Origin: Sporomusa malonica
GTDB taxonomy: Bacteria > Bacillota > Negativicutes > Sporomusales > Sporomusaceae
NCBI RefSeq assembly: GCF_041428715.1
Contig: NZ_CP155572.1
DNA: 64,000 bases
Direction: 5' to 3' (one strand)
The notes beneath the pieces were generated by a model. The model was not told where the DNA came from. It did not search any database and was given only the letters and a program-made list of their open reading frames with translations. Of the stretch, positions 7,909 to 15,799 are shown in pieces (position 1 is the first letter of the stretch; the number at the start of each line of letters is the position of its first letter). The position numbers were made by a program, and so were the translations under genes.

Positions 7909-10356
7909 ATGGTGTCAGCAGATGACGGTGTGAATATGTTGGATTATAAGGATGTTGTACTATACAAAAATCTAGTTGAGCAAGCACGGGATATTATTTT
8001 GCTTATCAGTACAGACGGTAAAATTGTAGAGGCGAACCAAGCAGCTGTGAATGCCTATGGTTACTCACTTAATGAACTGCGAGGCATGTGTATTTACGAT
8101 TTGCGTTCTCCGGATACGCTTTCTCAAGTTGACGATCAAATAAGAATGGCACAACAAAAGGGTATCTTGTTTCGCACTTTTCATGTACGGCGAAACGGGG
8201 AGCAGTTTCCTGTAGAAGTTAATTCTCAGCAAGTTCAATTACCGGAGGGAGAAGCGTTACTTAGCATAGTGCGCGATATTACTGAGGCTGCCGCATTGGA
8301 AACACTGCTAAGAAAAAGCGAAGAAAAGTACAGTGTTTTGAATGAGGAGCTTACGGCGGCTTATGAGGAATTGCTGGCATCAGAAGAAGAGCTACGACAA
8401 CAGTTTGATGAGCTACTGGCCAGAGAGGAAATAATAAGCCGCCAAAATGTCATTCTGACTTCACTACATGATACAGCAGTAGGTCTCATGCACAAAATAG
8501 AACTTGATGATTTGCTGGCGATGATTGTTTCCAGTGCGACACAGCTGGCAGGTACTCCTAATGGTTTTCTATCTCTGGTGGATGAAGCAGCAGGTGTTTT
8601 TGAGAGAAAGGCTGCGGTAGGCACTTGTACTCAGGACATAACCAAGCGGATAAAGGTTACAGAAGGTCTTCTTGGCAGGGTCTATCGTACCGGTAAAATT
8701 GCCATTGTCAATGACTATAATACGTGGGAGCACCGGTTACGACACCCTTTTTTTGATGAAGTTCATTATTTCGTTATCATCCCGCTGCGGCGGGGCAGTA
8801 AAGTGATCGGCGCATTAGGCCTGGCATTTGCTGAGCAGGATAAAGGACTCGCCGAGTATGAGGTTGCTTTGCTTCAGCGATTTTCTGATCTTGCTGCCAT
8901 TGCATTGGACAACGCAACACTTGTCAGATCATGCAAGAATGAATTGCAGGAGCGCCGGCAAGCTGAGGAAGCTTTAAAAATTTCGCAGTCCAGCAACCAG
9001 GCCCTAATCAACGCCATTCCGGACCCCATGTTCATAATCAAACATGATGGCACGTTTGTTGATTATAAAGCAGGTAAAGAACAATTGCTTATGCCGCCGG
9101 ACTGTTTTTTAGGCAGAACTGTTTTCGAATTATTCCCAGCGGAAACTGCAGCGAAAATGCTACAAAGCATTGAATTGGTATTAGCAAACGGTGATATTCA
9201 AAATTTCGAATACCAACTTACCGTTCATGGTAAGGTTGAACATTACGAAGTGCGGATTATTGTTAGTGGTGAAGATGAAGTGTTGGCAATTAATCGCAAC
9301 ATAACAGATCGAAAGCGTATGGAAGAGCGGCTAGAGTTCCTCAGTTTACATGATGCGTTAACTAAAGTATATAATAGGGCGTTCTTTGAGGATCAGATGA
9401 AAAGAATTCAGCGCTTAGAGGATGGTTCGGCAGGGATAATTATTTGCGATGTTGATGGCTTGAAGATGGTCAACGACACGCTTGGACATATGATGGGCGA
9501 TCAGATTTTGCAAGCGGTTGCGGGGATATTAGCGAGCTGCTGTAGTTCTAATGATCTCATAGCTCGGATTGGCGGCGATGAATTCGCGATTCTTTTGCCT
9601 GGAAATTCGGTAAAACAAATCGCGAGCTGTTGTCAGCGAGTGCGTGAAAAAATTGACTCCTACAATGCCCAGAACCCGACTGTTCCCATTAGCTTATCGA
9701 TGGGGTTTTCTGCGTGCCCAGAGCCTCCTGTTGATATGGATGCTTTATTGAAACAAGCAGATGACAGCATGAATAGAGAAAAACTCCACCGTCAGAAAAG
9801 CACTAGAAGTGCTATTGTTAAGGCTCTGGTGAAGGCGCTTGAGGCCCGCGACTATATAACTGAGGGGCATGGTGACAGACTGCAGGATTTGATTGAAGCG
9901 TTTGCGGACATTGTAGAGCTGCCGGAGACGAGTATTGCGGATCTTAGGCTGTTAGCCCGTTTTCATGACATTGGTAAAGTCGGGATACCTGATAGTATCC
10001 TGTTTAAGCCCAGCCGTTTGACAGAAGAAGAATGGGTTGTTATGCGTCAGCACTGTGAGATTGGCTATCGAATAGCAGTATCTGCACCAGATTTAGTTCC
10101 AATTGCTGACTGGATACTCAAGCATCAGGAATGGTGGAACGGCCAAGGTTATCCGCTTGGATTGAAAGGTGAGGCTATTCCTATTGAATGTCGGATGTTG
10201 TCTATTGTTGACGCGTTTGATGCAATGACCAGCGACCGCCCCTATCGGCAAGCCATGAGTAAGGAGGACGCAATCGCTGAACTGTACAGATGTGCCGGAA
10301 GGCAATTCGATCCTAATTTAGTAGACAAGTTTGGTATTCTTGTACAGACGTTTTGA
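7909..10356 (+). CDS. PAS-GAF-PAS-GGDEF-HD-GYP cyclic-di-GMP turnover protein
   Basis: An 815-residue cytoplasmic protein. In order it has a PAS domain (about 15-130), a coiled coil (about 135-185), GAF (about 190-345), PAS (about 365-475), GGDEF (active-site GGDEF at 555-559) and HD-GYP (HDIGK beginning at His686, then HQEWWNGQGYP). The catalytic motifs of both output domains look intact, so it could both make and break cyclic-di-GMP. The inhibitory RxxD site usually five residues before GGDEF is absent (SSND), which suggests no product inhibition. GGAGGA precedes the ATG. The Tad pilus locus elsewhere in the window is one plausible c-di-GMP target, but no link is visible. Confidence 0.88.
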   Translation: MVSADDGVNMLDYKDVVLYKNLVEQARDIILLISTDGKIVEANQAAVNAYGYSLNELRGMCIYDLRSPDTLSQVDDQIRMAQQKGILFRTFHVRRNGEQFPVEVNSQQVQLPEGEALLSIVRDITEAAALETLLRKSEEKYSVLNEELTAAYEELLASEEELRQQFDELLAREEIISRQNVILTSLHDTAVGLMHKIELDDLLAMIVSSATQLAGTPNGFLSLVDEAAGVFERKAAVGTCTQDITKRIKVTEGLLGRVYRTGKIAIVNDYNTWEHRLRHPFFDEVHYFVIIPLRRGSKVIGALGLAFAEQDKGLAEYEVALLQRFSDLAAIALDNATLVRSCKNELQERRQAEEALKISQSSNQALINAIPDPMFIIKHDGTFVDYKAGKEQLLMPPDCFLGRTVFELFPAETAAKMLQSIELVLANGDIQNFEYQLTVHGKVEHYEVRIIVSGEDEVLAINRNITDRKRMEERLEFLSLHDALTKVYNRAFFEDQMKRIQRLEDGSAGIIICDVDGLKMVNDTLGHMMGDQILQAVAGILASCCSSNDLIARIGGDEFAILLPGNSVKQIASCCQRVREKIDSYNAQNPTVPISLSMGFSACPEPPVDMDALLKQADDSMNREKLHRQKSTRSAIVKALVKALEARDYITEGHGDRLQDLIEAFADIVELPETSIADLRLLARFHDIGKVGIPDSILFKPSRLTEEEWVVMRQHCEIGYRIAVSAPDLVPIADWILKHQEWWNGQGYPLGLKGEAIPIECRMLSIVDAFDAMTSDRPYRQAMSKEDAIAELYRCAGRQFDPNLVDKFGILVQTF

Positions 10357-10410
10357 GATACTCCAGCTTGTCAGGCCTCTGTTAGAATAGATAAATAATT
10401 GCCTATTTTG

Positions 10411-10455
10411 AGCAAAAAGAAGCCCCTCTAGCTACAAGTATTGCTAGAGGGGAGA
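10411..10455 (-). terminator. Terminator of the flavin reductase-like gene
   Basis: Perfect arms CCCCTCTAGC / GCTAGAGGGG, followed on the minus strand by CTTCTTTTT. The T-run lies only on the minus-strand side, so it serves the gene ending at 10461. Confidence 0.8.
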
Positions 10456-10460
10456 ATGCC

Positions 10461-10964
10461 CTATACTGTTTTGTAAGCGGCGACAATTTCTCCAAAGTAC
10501 ATGGTATGGTAATCACCATTGGCGTACCATTTGCTTTGATAATCAGTGTCCAGGTCTTCTGGCGGCATGGTTTGCTTGAACACAACCTTGCATTCAAGCT
10601 GCAGGCCCGGTGCGGCGATGACCGGGGTGGAAATTGCCGCACCGTCAGCTAGTGTAAGCTTGGCAGCTGCAATTTTATCCATGTCGCGTCCGGACTTAGA
10701 ACCGCATAGTGCCAGGGCCTCTTTCATGTCGGTAAGCGGCAGGGTAATGGTAAATTCGCCGCTTTGTTCAACAAGTTCTTTGGTAAAGCGGGATTGGCGT
10801 ACCATAGCGGTAAAGACTGGCTTGCCCCACATAATGCCGATACTGCCCCAGCCGATGGTCATTGTATTGATTTTTCCGCCATGTGCGGTAGTCATAAAGG
10901 CATTCTTGGGTATAAGCGGCGCCGCCTCTGTGGCTAACTGTTCATAAGTAAGTTGGCTTGTCAT
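10461..10964 (-). CDS. Flavin reductase-like (flavoredoxin-type) FMN-binding protein
   Basis: A 167-residue protein of the flavin reductase-like domain family, which binds FMN in a split-barrel fold and acts as a small electron carrier or NAD(P)H:flavin reductase. The core NTMTIGWGSIGIMWGKP and the FTITLP segment are typical of flavoredoxin-like proteins from anaerobes. The ATG at 10964 is preceded by GAGGAGG, so an upstream extension of the frame is rejected. It is monocistronic, with its own terminator. It ends in TAG. The physiological partner is unknown. Confidence 0.75.
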   Translation of the reverse strand: MTSQLTYEQLATEAAPLIPKNAFMTTAHGGKINTMTIGWGSIGIMWGKPVFTAMVRQSRFTKELVEQSGEFTITLPLTDMKEALALCGSKSGRDMDKIAAAKLTLADGAAISTPVIAAPGLQLECKVVFKQTMPPEDLDTDYQSKWYANGDYHTMYFGEIVAAYKTV

Positions 10965-11072
10965 AGTGGATCCTCCTCGGTGAATGAATCTTATCTTCTG
11001 GACAATTAAAAATCCAGGGTTATTCACGATATTCTTTCGGCGGTGAAATCGTTTATACCTTCTTTATCCAGC

Positions 11073-12332
11073 CTACTTCACATAGGGAATAGTCAGTGGC
11101 CCTAAAGGCAATACCGCAATGCTGGCGCCTGGCTTCTTTTCTAATAGTTCAGTGATGGCATCGCAGGGGCTGGTTACCGGAATAAACATCGCGTCTTTCA
11201 CTGTCTGGCCATCAAGGCTGGAGTAGAGATAGCAGTCGGCTTTACTCTGAATCATGGCCTGCGCCTGAACCTGCCACTGGTCAAATATCCGGAACTCTGG
11301 GTTATTAATCATATCTAGCAGTTCATGAGGTGTATTCCTCATCTTAAGAATTTTTGCATAGTTGCCATGGTCTGGTACACCATCCGAGCATTCTGAGCAG
11401 GAGAGGATGGCACCGCCCTGTTTGACAATCTGGGCAGCAGCGCTCATGCCCTTGACCGTCTGGTACAGGTTTTGGTCAAGCGGATAGCCGGAGTTAGTGG
11501 TAATAACAATATCAAAAGGCTGATCTACCGGATACATGGCATGGTCTTTGACAAAGGCACAGCCGGCGCGGTGGGCGGCAATGAGCTCGCCGGCAAATAC
11601 GCCGGTGATTTCTTTTTTACCATTAAGGGTGACATTAAGCATAAAATCAGGTTTGGCCATCAGGCAATTCTGGGTGGCAGCATCCTGGACGATGTTGCCC
11701 TCAATAAGGCCCCAGGTGCTGTTCTTGTGACCAATCATTTGAGCATTATGGAAATCCTGAATGGTTGATATGCCGGCAATACCGGGTGAAATACCTTTTG
11801 GGCCGCCGGAAAAGCCAGCAAAGAAGTGGGGTTCGATAAAGCCAGTAACTATTTTAAAGGTACAATTAATATACGTTTTGTTTAAGTAGACATCAGAGCC
11901 GTAACTGTTTTTACCTGCCAGGACAAGCTCTTCAGGTTCAAAGGCGTTGTGGTTGATGACCTGGACTGTGTCAACTACTTCCTGGCCCAGCATTTGAATA
12001 AGTTCTTCCTGGGTATTAGCCCGGTGGCTGCCAAGGCCGTTGATGACGACAAAGTTTTCTTTGGGAACATGGGTTAGTTCTTCAAGGAGCCAGGGAACTA
12101 GTTTGTGATTGGGGGTAGGGCGGGTCATATCAGAAATGACGATAGCTACAGTATCTGATGGTTTTACCATGTCCTTAAGGGGCGGTCTTCCTGTGGGCTG
12201 GCGAAGAGCTTTTTGCACAGCCGCTTTTTCATCAGCTAATCTGTCTAAAGACTTAGGTTCAATAATTACTGCACGATCAGGAACCATAATGTTCAGGCCG
12301 GATTTTCCGTAAGCGAGAGATACTGATTTCAT
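11073..12332 (-). CDS. larA: LarA-family (nickel-pincer racemase superfamily, DUF2088) protein
   Basis: A 419-residue homologue of lactate racemase LarA. Recognisable landmarks are SDMTRPTP, the His of GLGSHRANT, the stretch PHFFAGFSGGPKG with the lysine that anchors the nickel-pincer cofactor in LarA, and a later GHKNS histidine. These residues suggest a catalytic member that binds the cofactor, but LarA homologues act on diverse 2-hydroxy acids, so the substrate is open. No LarB/C/E maturation genes lie in the window. The ATG at 12332 has AAAGG upstream. A sigma-70 promoter is visible at 12391-12419. It ends in TAG. Confidence 0.75.
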   Translation of the reverse strand: MKSVSLAYGKSGLNIMVPDRAVIIEPKSLDRLADEKAAVQKALRQPTGRPPLKDMVKPSDTVAIVISDMTRPTPNHKLVPWLLEELTHVPKENFVVINGLGSHRANTQEELIQMLGQEVVDTVQVINHNAFEPEELVLAGKNSYGSDVYLNKTYINCTFKIVTGFIEPHFFAGFSGGPKGISPGIAGISTIQDFHNAQMIGHKNSTWGLIEGNIVQDAATQNCLMAKPDFMLNVTLNGKKEITGVFAGELIAAHRAGCAFVKDHAMYPVDQPFDIVITTNSGYPLDQNLYQTVKGMSAAAQIVKQGGAILSCSECSDGVPDHGNYAKILKMRNTPHELLDMINNPEFRIFDQWQVQAQAMIQSKADCYLYSSLDGQTVKDAMFIPVTSPCDAITELLEKKPGASIAVLPLGPLTIPYVK

Positions 12333-12390
12333 GACAGTCACACTGCCTTTCGTCAATTTTTTTCTACTGTTAGCTTGTCGGTATAATTAC

Positions 12391-12419
12391 ATTTTATCCT
12401 GAATTTACCGTAAGCTCAA
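12391..12419 (-). promoter_or_regulatory. Sigma-70 promoter for the larA-like gene
   Basis: On the minus strand TTGAGC and TAAAAT are separated by exactly 17 bases, about 60 bases upstream of the larA-like start. Confidence 0.6.
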
Positions 12420-12445
12420 CAGAAATGAGGCTATATATTCAGGCA

Positions 12446-12474
12446 TTGACAATAGCAATTTTCAGGGATATAAT
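12446..12474 (+). promoter_or_regulatory. Strong sigma-70 promoter for the DUF3793 gene
   Basis: TTGACA and TATAAT are both perfect consensus with a 17-base spacer. The Fur box at 12487-12505 starts just after it, in a position that would block initiation. Confidence 0.85.
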
Positions 12475-12486
12475 AGAAATATAAAT

Positions 12487-12505
12487 GAGAATGATAATCA
12501 TTACA
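12487..12505 (+). promoter_or_regulatory. Fur box overlapping the DUF3793 transcription start
   Basis: The 19 bases match the consensus GATAATGATAATCATTATC at 16 positions (core GAATGATAATCATTA). They lie immediately downstream of a consensus -10, so iron-loaded Fur should repress the downstream gene. The match and position are seen; the regulation is inference from the known Fur consensus. Confidence 0.8.
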
Positions 12506-12567
12506 TAAACGTCTCGCGCTGCTGTGCATATTATGTAGAAAGAGGCAAAATGGAAGGAGGAGGCAAT

Positions 12568-13194
12568 ATGCTATACATGCAAACTGGCGAGTCATTATTA
12601 AAGCTGGAGAATCAAAACACCCCAAACTATTTTTTTAAATGGTTGATAGTTGAGCTGGCACCTACTATTTGGGGGGAGAAACCAGCGACTCTGCTATCAT
12701 TTGCTGATAGTCGCAGGTTTGCCCGCCTGACTTTTTGGCGCAAGTTTGGGCCAACCTTTCTCCGTCAATCAGATGTTGAATGGGCTGTTGTACGGGAGAC
12801 TGAGGATAGCCTTACAATCTTGTTCTATCATCCGGACAGCTTAGCCGGTTGTTTAAGGAAGAATGATCATTGCCAGTTCCTAACAACGTTTGGCTATAAG
12901 CCGGATTGCTCGCTCTGTGAAAACGTGGATTGTTTGAAAAGACGATATCAAAGCGGCTGTCCTCATGAGATTGGGCTGCTCTTAGGTATACCACTTAAGG
13001 ATGTGCTTGGCTTTATGGGGCAAGGGCAGGAATGTTTAAGCTGCCGGGGGATGTGGTGTATTTATGGTGATCCAACGTCATCATTAAAAGTAATGGAGAA
13101 AATTGATGAATGCAAAACATATGCTGCCAATTTGATGAATAACGGTGCAAGTCCACGCAGCATTCTGTTAGAAAACTACAGTAAAACTGCGTAA
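12568..13194 (+). CDS. DUF3793 family protein, probably iron-regulated
   Basis: A 208-residue Cys-rich protein that I assign to DUF3793, a family of unknown function often found with flavodoxin and iron genes in clostridia. Cysteines cluster at CSLCENVDC (about residue 117) and ECLSCRGMWC (about residue 157). These could bind iron-sulfur or zinc, although they are not a classical ferredoxin spacing. GGAGGAGG precedes the ATG at 12568. It is monocistronic, driven by a consensus promoter with a Fur box and closed by a strong terminator. A role in adaptation to low iron is the simplest inference. Confidence 0.7.
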   Translation: MLYMQTGESLLKLENQNTPNYFFKWLIVELAPTIWGEKPATLLSFADSRRFARLTFWRKFGPTFLRQSDVEWAVVRETEDSLTILFYHPDSLAGCLRKNDHCQFLTTFGYKPDCSLCENVDCLKRRYQSGCPHEIGLLLGIPLKDVLGFMGQGQECLSCRGMWCIYGDPTSSLKVMEKIDECKTYAANLMNNGASPRSILLENYSKTA

Positions 13195-13218
13195 CAATGT
13201 CAGGATTAATAAGCAATT

Positions 13219-13256
13219 TCTCCGCGTATCCTATTATGGTACGCGGTTTTTTTTAT
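13219..13256 (+). terminator. Rho-independent terminator after DUF3793
   Basis: Arms CCGCGTA / TACGCGG followed by eight T residues. Confidence 0.9.
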
Positions 13257-13270
13257 AACAAAAAATTTAC

Positions 13271-13298
13271 TTGCACTTTGATTCAATTATGTTACAAT
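13271..13298 (+). promoter_or_regulatory. Sigma-70 promoter for the PLP decarboxylase
   Basis: TTGCAC and TACAAT with a 16-base spacer, about 50 bases upstream of the GTG start at 13349. Confidence 0.6.
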
Positions 13299-13348
13299 CA
13301 TATAGTACTTTTGGACAAAATTTTGTGGGATAAAAGGAGCGATGATAA

Positions 13349-14512
13349 GTGAAATATTTCAGGTTATCCCAGGACGCTGTCAAAGCGCTGGCTGATAGCT
13401 ACAGCACTCCCTTATTGGTGCTGTCTTTGGAACAAATTGAACTTAATTATAACCTGCTGGCAGAGAATATGCCGGGCGTAAAGATATATTACGCCGTCAA
13501 AGCAAATCCGGATGAGCGTATTGTCCGGAAACTTAGTTCGCTTGGCGGCTATTTTGATGTCGCCTCTGACGGCGAAATGCGGATGCTCAACCATTTGGGC
13601 ATTGATGCAGAACGCATGGTATACGCAAATCCAGTGAAAACGGCAAGCGGCCTAAATGTGGCTCGTGAGACTGGAGTAAATAAATTTACCTTTGACAGCG
13701 AAAGTGAAATTGGTAAGATGGCAGCAGCCATTCCAGGCGGCACAGTACTCCTGCGTATCCGGGTGGATAATCCCCGGGCACTTGTTGACCTTAATAAAAA
13801 ATTCGGTGCTCACCCTGATGAGGCGCTGGACCTACTAATCAAGGCACATGAGGCCGGACTTGACGTGGCTGGGCTGTGTTTCCATGTTGGCAGCCAATCA
13901 ACAGGCAATGAGGCCTACCTTGATGCACTCAAGATTTGCCGCGGGCTCTTTGATGCTGCAAATAAGCGGGGACTAAACCTCCGCATTCTTGATATTGGTG
14001 GCGGTTTTCCGATTCCGACTCTAACCGAAGAGCCAGATGTGGCCGCTATGGCTGCAGGAATTTACAAGGCTGTTAAACAATATTTCCCTCATACTGAGAT
14101 ATGGGCCGAACCGGGCCGGTATATCTGCGGTACCGCCGTCAATCTTATTACCCAGGTTATTGGCACTAAGGTGCGTAATAATCAGCAATGGTATTTCCTT
14201 GATGATGGCTTATATGGCACATTTTCAGGTGTTATTTTTGACCACTGGGACTTTGAACTTGAGACCTTTAAGACTGGAAAGCGTATCCAGGCTACCTTCG
14301 CCGGACCAAGCTGTGATTCGCTGGATATCATGTTCAGGGACAAGCCGACTGTCGAGCTTGAAATTGGTGATTTAATATTAGTGCCTAATTGCGGCGCATA
14401 TACTTCAGCTTCAGCGACGGTATTCAACGGCTTTGCCAAAACGCAAATTGTGATTTGGGAAGAAGTATACGAAGAAATCAAGGCTAAGCTTGAACTGGCT
14501 GCTGCCGGATAA
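13349..14512 (+). CDS. Fold-III PLP lysine/ornithine decarboxylase
   Basis: A 387-residue decarboxylase of the alanine-racemase fold (ornithine/diaminopimelate/lysine decarboxylase group), making putrescine or cadaverine. The PLP lysine lies in YYAVKANP (about residue 51). The glycine loop is DIGGGFP, the phosphate-binding EPGRY is present, and the C-terminal catalytic Cys lies in GPSCDSLD. Length and motifs resemble the Selenomonas lysine/ornithine decarboxylase, whose product cadaverine is attached to peptidoglycan in Negativicutes; this is from family knowledge. The start is GTG at 13349 with AAAGGAGCG upstream. A separate fold-I decarboxylase is encoded at 60343-61812. Confidence 0.82.
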   Translation: MKYFRLSQDAVKALADSYSTPLLVLSLEQIELNYNLLAENMPGVKIYYAVKANPDERIVRKLSSLGGYFDVASDGEMRMLNHLGIDAERMVYANPVKTASGLNVARETGVNKFTFDSESEIGKMAAAIPGGTVLLRIRVDNPRALVDLNKKFGAHPDEALDLLIKAHEAGLDVAGLCFHVGSQSTGNEAYLDALKICRGLFDAANKRGLNLRILDIGGGFPIPTLTEEPDVAAMAAGIYKAVKQYFPHTEIWAEPGRYICGTAVNLITQVIGTKVRNNQQWYFLDDGLYGTFSGVIFDHWDFELETFKTGKRIQATFAGPSCDSLDIMFRDKPTVELEIGDLILVPNCGAYTSASATVFNGFAKTQIVIWEEVYEEIKAKLELAAAG

Positions 14513-14555
14513 TTGAAAAGTCTTTGGTTAAATTAAATAGGTAAAGATTTGCGAA

Positions 14556-14596
14556 ATTTTAAGACTCCCGCTTTTAGCAGCGGGAGTCTTAAAATT
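14556..14596. terminator. Bidirectional terminator between the decarboxylase and wrbA
   Basis: Arms AAGACTCCCGCT / AGCGGGAGTCTT are extended by AAATTTT / AAAATTT, giving T-rich tails on both strands. It closes two convergent genes. Confidence 0.88.
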
Positions 14597-14601
14597 TGTC
14601 T

Positions 14602-15213
14602 TTATCTGTAAAGTTTTTGTGCTATTGTTGCCACATGCTTTCCTTGGAATGTCGCACCGGCAAGCTCGTTGGCACTAGGCATTCTTTCCCCTCTGCCGCC
14701 GGTAATGGTTGATGCCCCGTAGGGTGATCCACCAGTCATTTCATCGATACTCATTTGGCCGGAGAAGGTGTAAGGTAAGCCAACGATTACCATGCCGTGA
14801 TGCAGGAGCGTAGTGTGAACGCTGAGGATTGTCGACTCTTGTCCTCCATGCTGAGTAGCCGTACTGGTAAAGACGCTGCCGGCTTTGCCTACCAGCTTTC
14901 CTTGTTGCCATAACTGGCCGGTGGCATCTAAGAATTGACGCATTTGTCCGCACATATTGCCAAAGCGAGTTGGCGTGCCAAAGATAATGGCATCGGCGTC
15001 TGCTAATTCGTCTACAGTACATACCGGAATATGGCTGAATGCCTTTTGGGCTTCAATCGCCCCCATTTTTTCTAAAATGTCAACAGTCAATGTTTCCGGA
15101 ACGCGGCGCAAAACAGCCTCAGCCCCCTCTACCTCACGCACACCTGCGGCAATTGCCTCTGCCATATGATGCATATGACCATATAACGAGTAATACACAA
15201 CCAGAACTTTCAT
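14602..15213 (-). CDS. wrbA: WrbA-type NAD(P)H:quinone oxidoreductase
   Basis: A 203-residue flavodoxin-like FMN enzyme that reduces quinones by two electrons. It shows the WrbA hallmarks: the FMN phosphate loop near YYSLYGH, GTPTRFGNMCGQMRQFLD (about residues 78-95), STATQHGGQE and SPYGASTI. AAGGGGTGAG precedes the ATG at 15213. It is monocistronic. An 18-base perfect palindrome 90 bases upstream (15303-15320) looks like an operator, which would fit redox or electrophile control. Confidence 0.9.
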   Translation of the reverse strand: MKVLVVYYSLYGHMHHMAEAIAAGVREVEGAEAVLRRVPETLTVDILEKMGAIEAQKAFSHIPVCTVDELADADAIIFGTPTRFGNMCGQMRQFLDATGQLWQQGKLVGKAGSVFTSTATQHGGQESTILSVHTTLLHHGMVIVGLPYTFSGQMSIDEMTGGSPYGASTITGGRGERMPSANELAGATFQGKHVATIAQKLYR

Positions 15214-15302
15214 TAAGCTCACCCCTTATCTAATATATATTCTTTCTAAATAAACTATTTCTCTTGAAAACCTAAATATCCTTCCTTAATATGTTAGTTA
15301 TT

Positions 15303-15320
15303 TTATGAACAAGTTCATAA
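15303..15320. promoter_or_regulatory. Palindromic operator candidate upstream of wrbA
   Basis: TTATGAAC-AA-GTTCATAA is a perfect 8-base inverted repeat with a 2-base centre. It lies about 90 bases before the wrbA start, in the intergenic space with the glnK terminator. Such sites fit MarR, HxlR or TetR dimers; the cognate regulator is not visible here. Confidence 0.5.
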
Positions 15321-15348
15321 ATCTATACCTGGGGACAAGGGGACAGAA

Positions 15349-15401
15349 GAAACAACTAAGGAGCCATCTGCTTTTATAGCAGACGGCTCCTTAGTTGTTT
15401 C
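15349..15401 (-). terminator. Long hairpin terminator after glnK
   Basis: Arms of 23 bases (15349-15371 and 15379-15401) pair with a single mismatch around a 7-base loop, starting right at the glnK stop codon. The minus-strand tail is T-rich (GTTTCTTCTG). Confidence 0.8.
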
Positions 15402-15402
15402 T

Positions 15403-15768
15403 CTACATGTTTTTTGGATCTATAATAGCGATATCGCCTTCTTCACCTGTACGAATCCGTACCGCGTTGGTGACCGGGTAGACAAAAATTTTGCCATCGC
15501 CGATTTTCCCTGTCTGACAGGCACTTTTGGCCGCTTCGATGACTTGCTCCACCGGAACCTCGCAGACCACAATTTCAACTTTTACTTTCGGTACCAGATT
15601 GATGGAGTACTCTTGACCGCGGTAAACCTCTGTATGTCCTTTGCTTAGGCCGCAGCCATAGACTTGGGTAACCGTCATGCCGGTTACTTTGATTTTATTC
15701 ATGGCTTCTTTAAGTGCTTCTAATTTTTCTGGCCGAGTAATAATATCAACCTTTGTTATTGGTTTCAT
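15403..15768 (-). CDS. glnK: PII nitrogen regulatory protein GlnK
   Basis: A 121-residue PII protein that senses ATP/ADP and 2-oxoglutarate and gates the ammonium channel. The T-loop reads EVYRGQEYSI with the conserved Tyr, followed by VPKVKVEIVV and the B-loop TGKIGDGKIFV. It lies 31 bases downstream of amtB in the same orientation, the classical amtB-glnK pairing. AAGGAGG precedes the ATG. It ends in TAG. The pair sits divergently next to the methylamine locus, whose product is ammonium. Confidence 0.95.
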   Translation of the reverse strand: MKPITKVDIITRPEKLEALKEAMNKIKVTGMTVTQVYGCGLSKGHTEVYRGQEYSINLVPKVKVEIVVCEVPVEQVIEAAKSACQTGKIGDGKIFVYPVTNAVRIRTGEEGDIAIIDPKNM

Positions 15769-15799
15769 AATTTTCCTCCTTAATTAGACTTGGCGAAGG

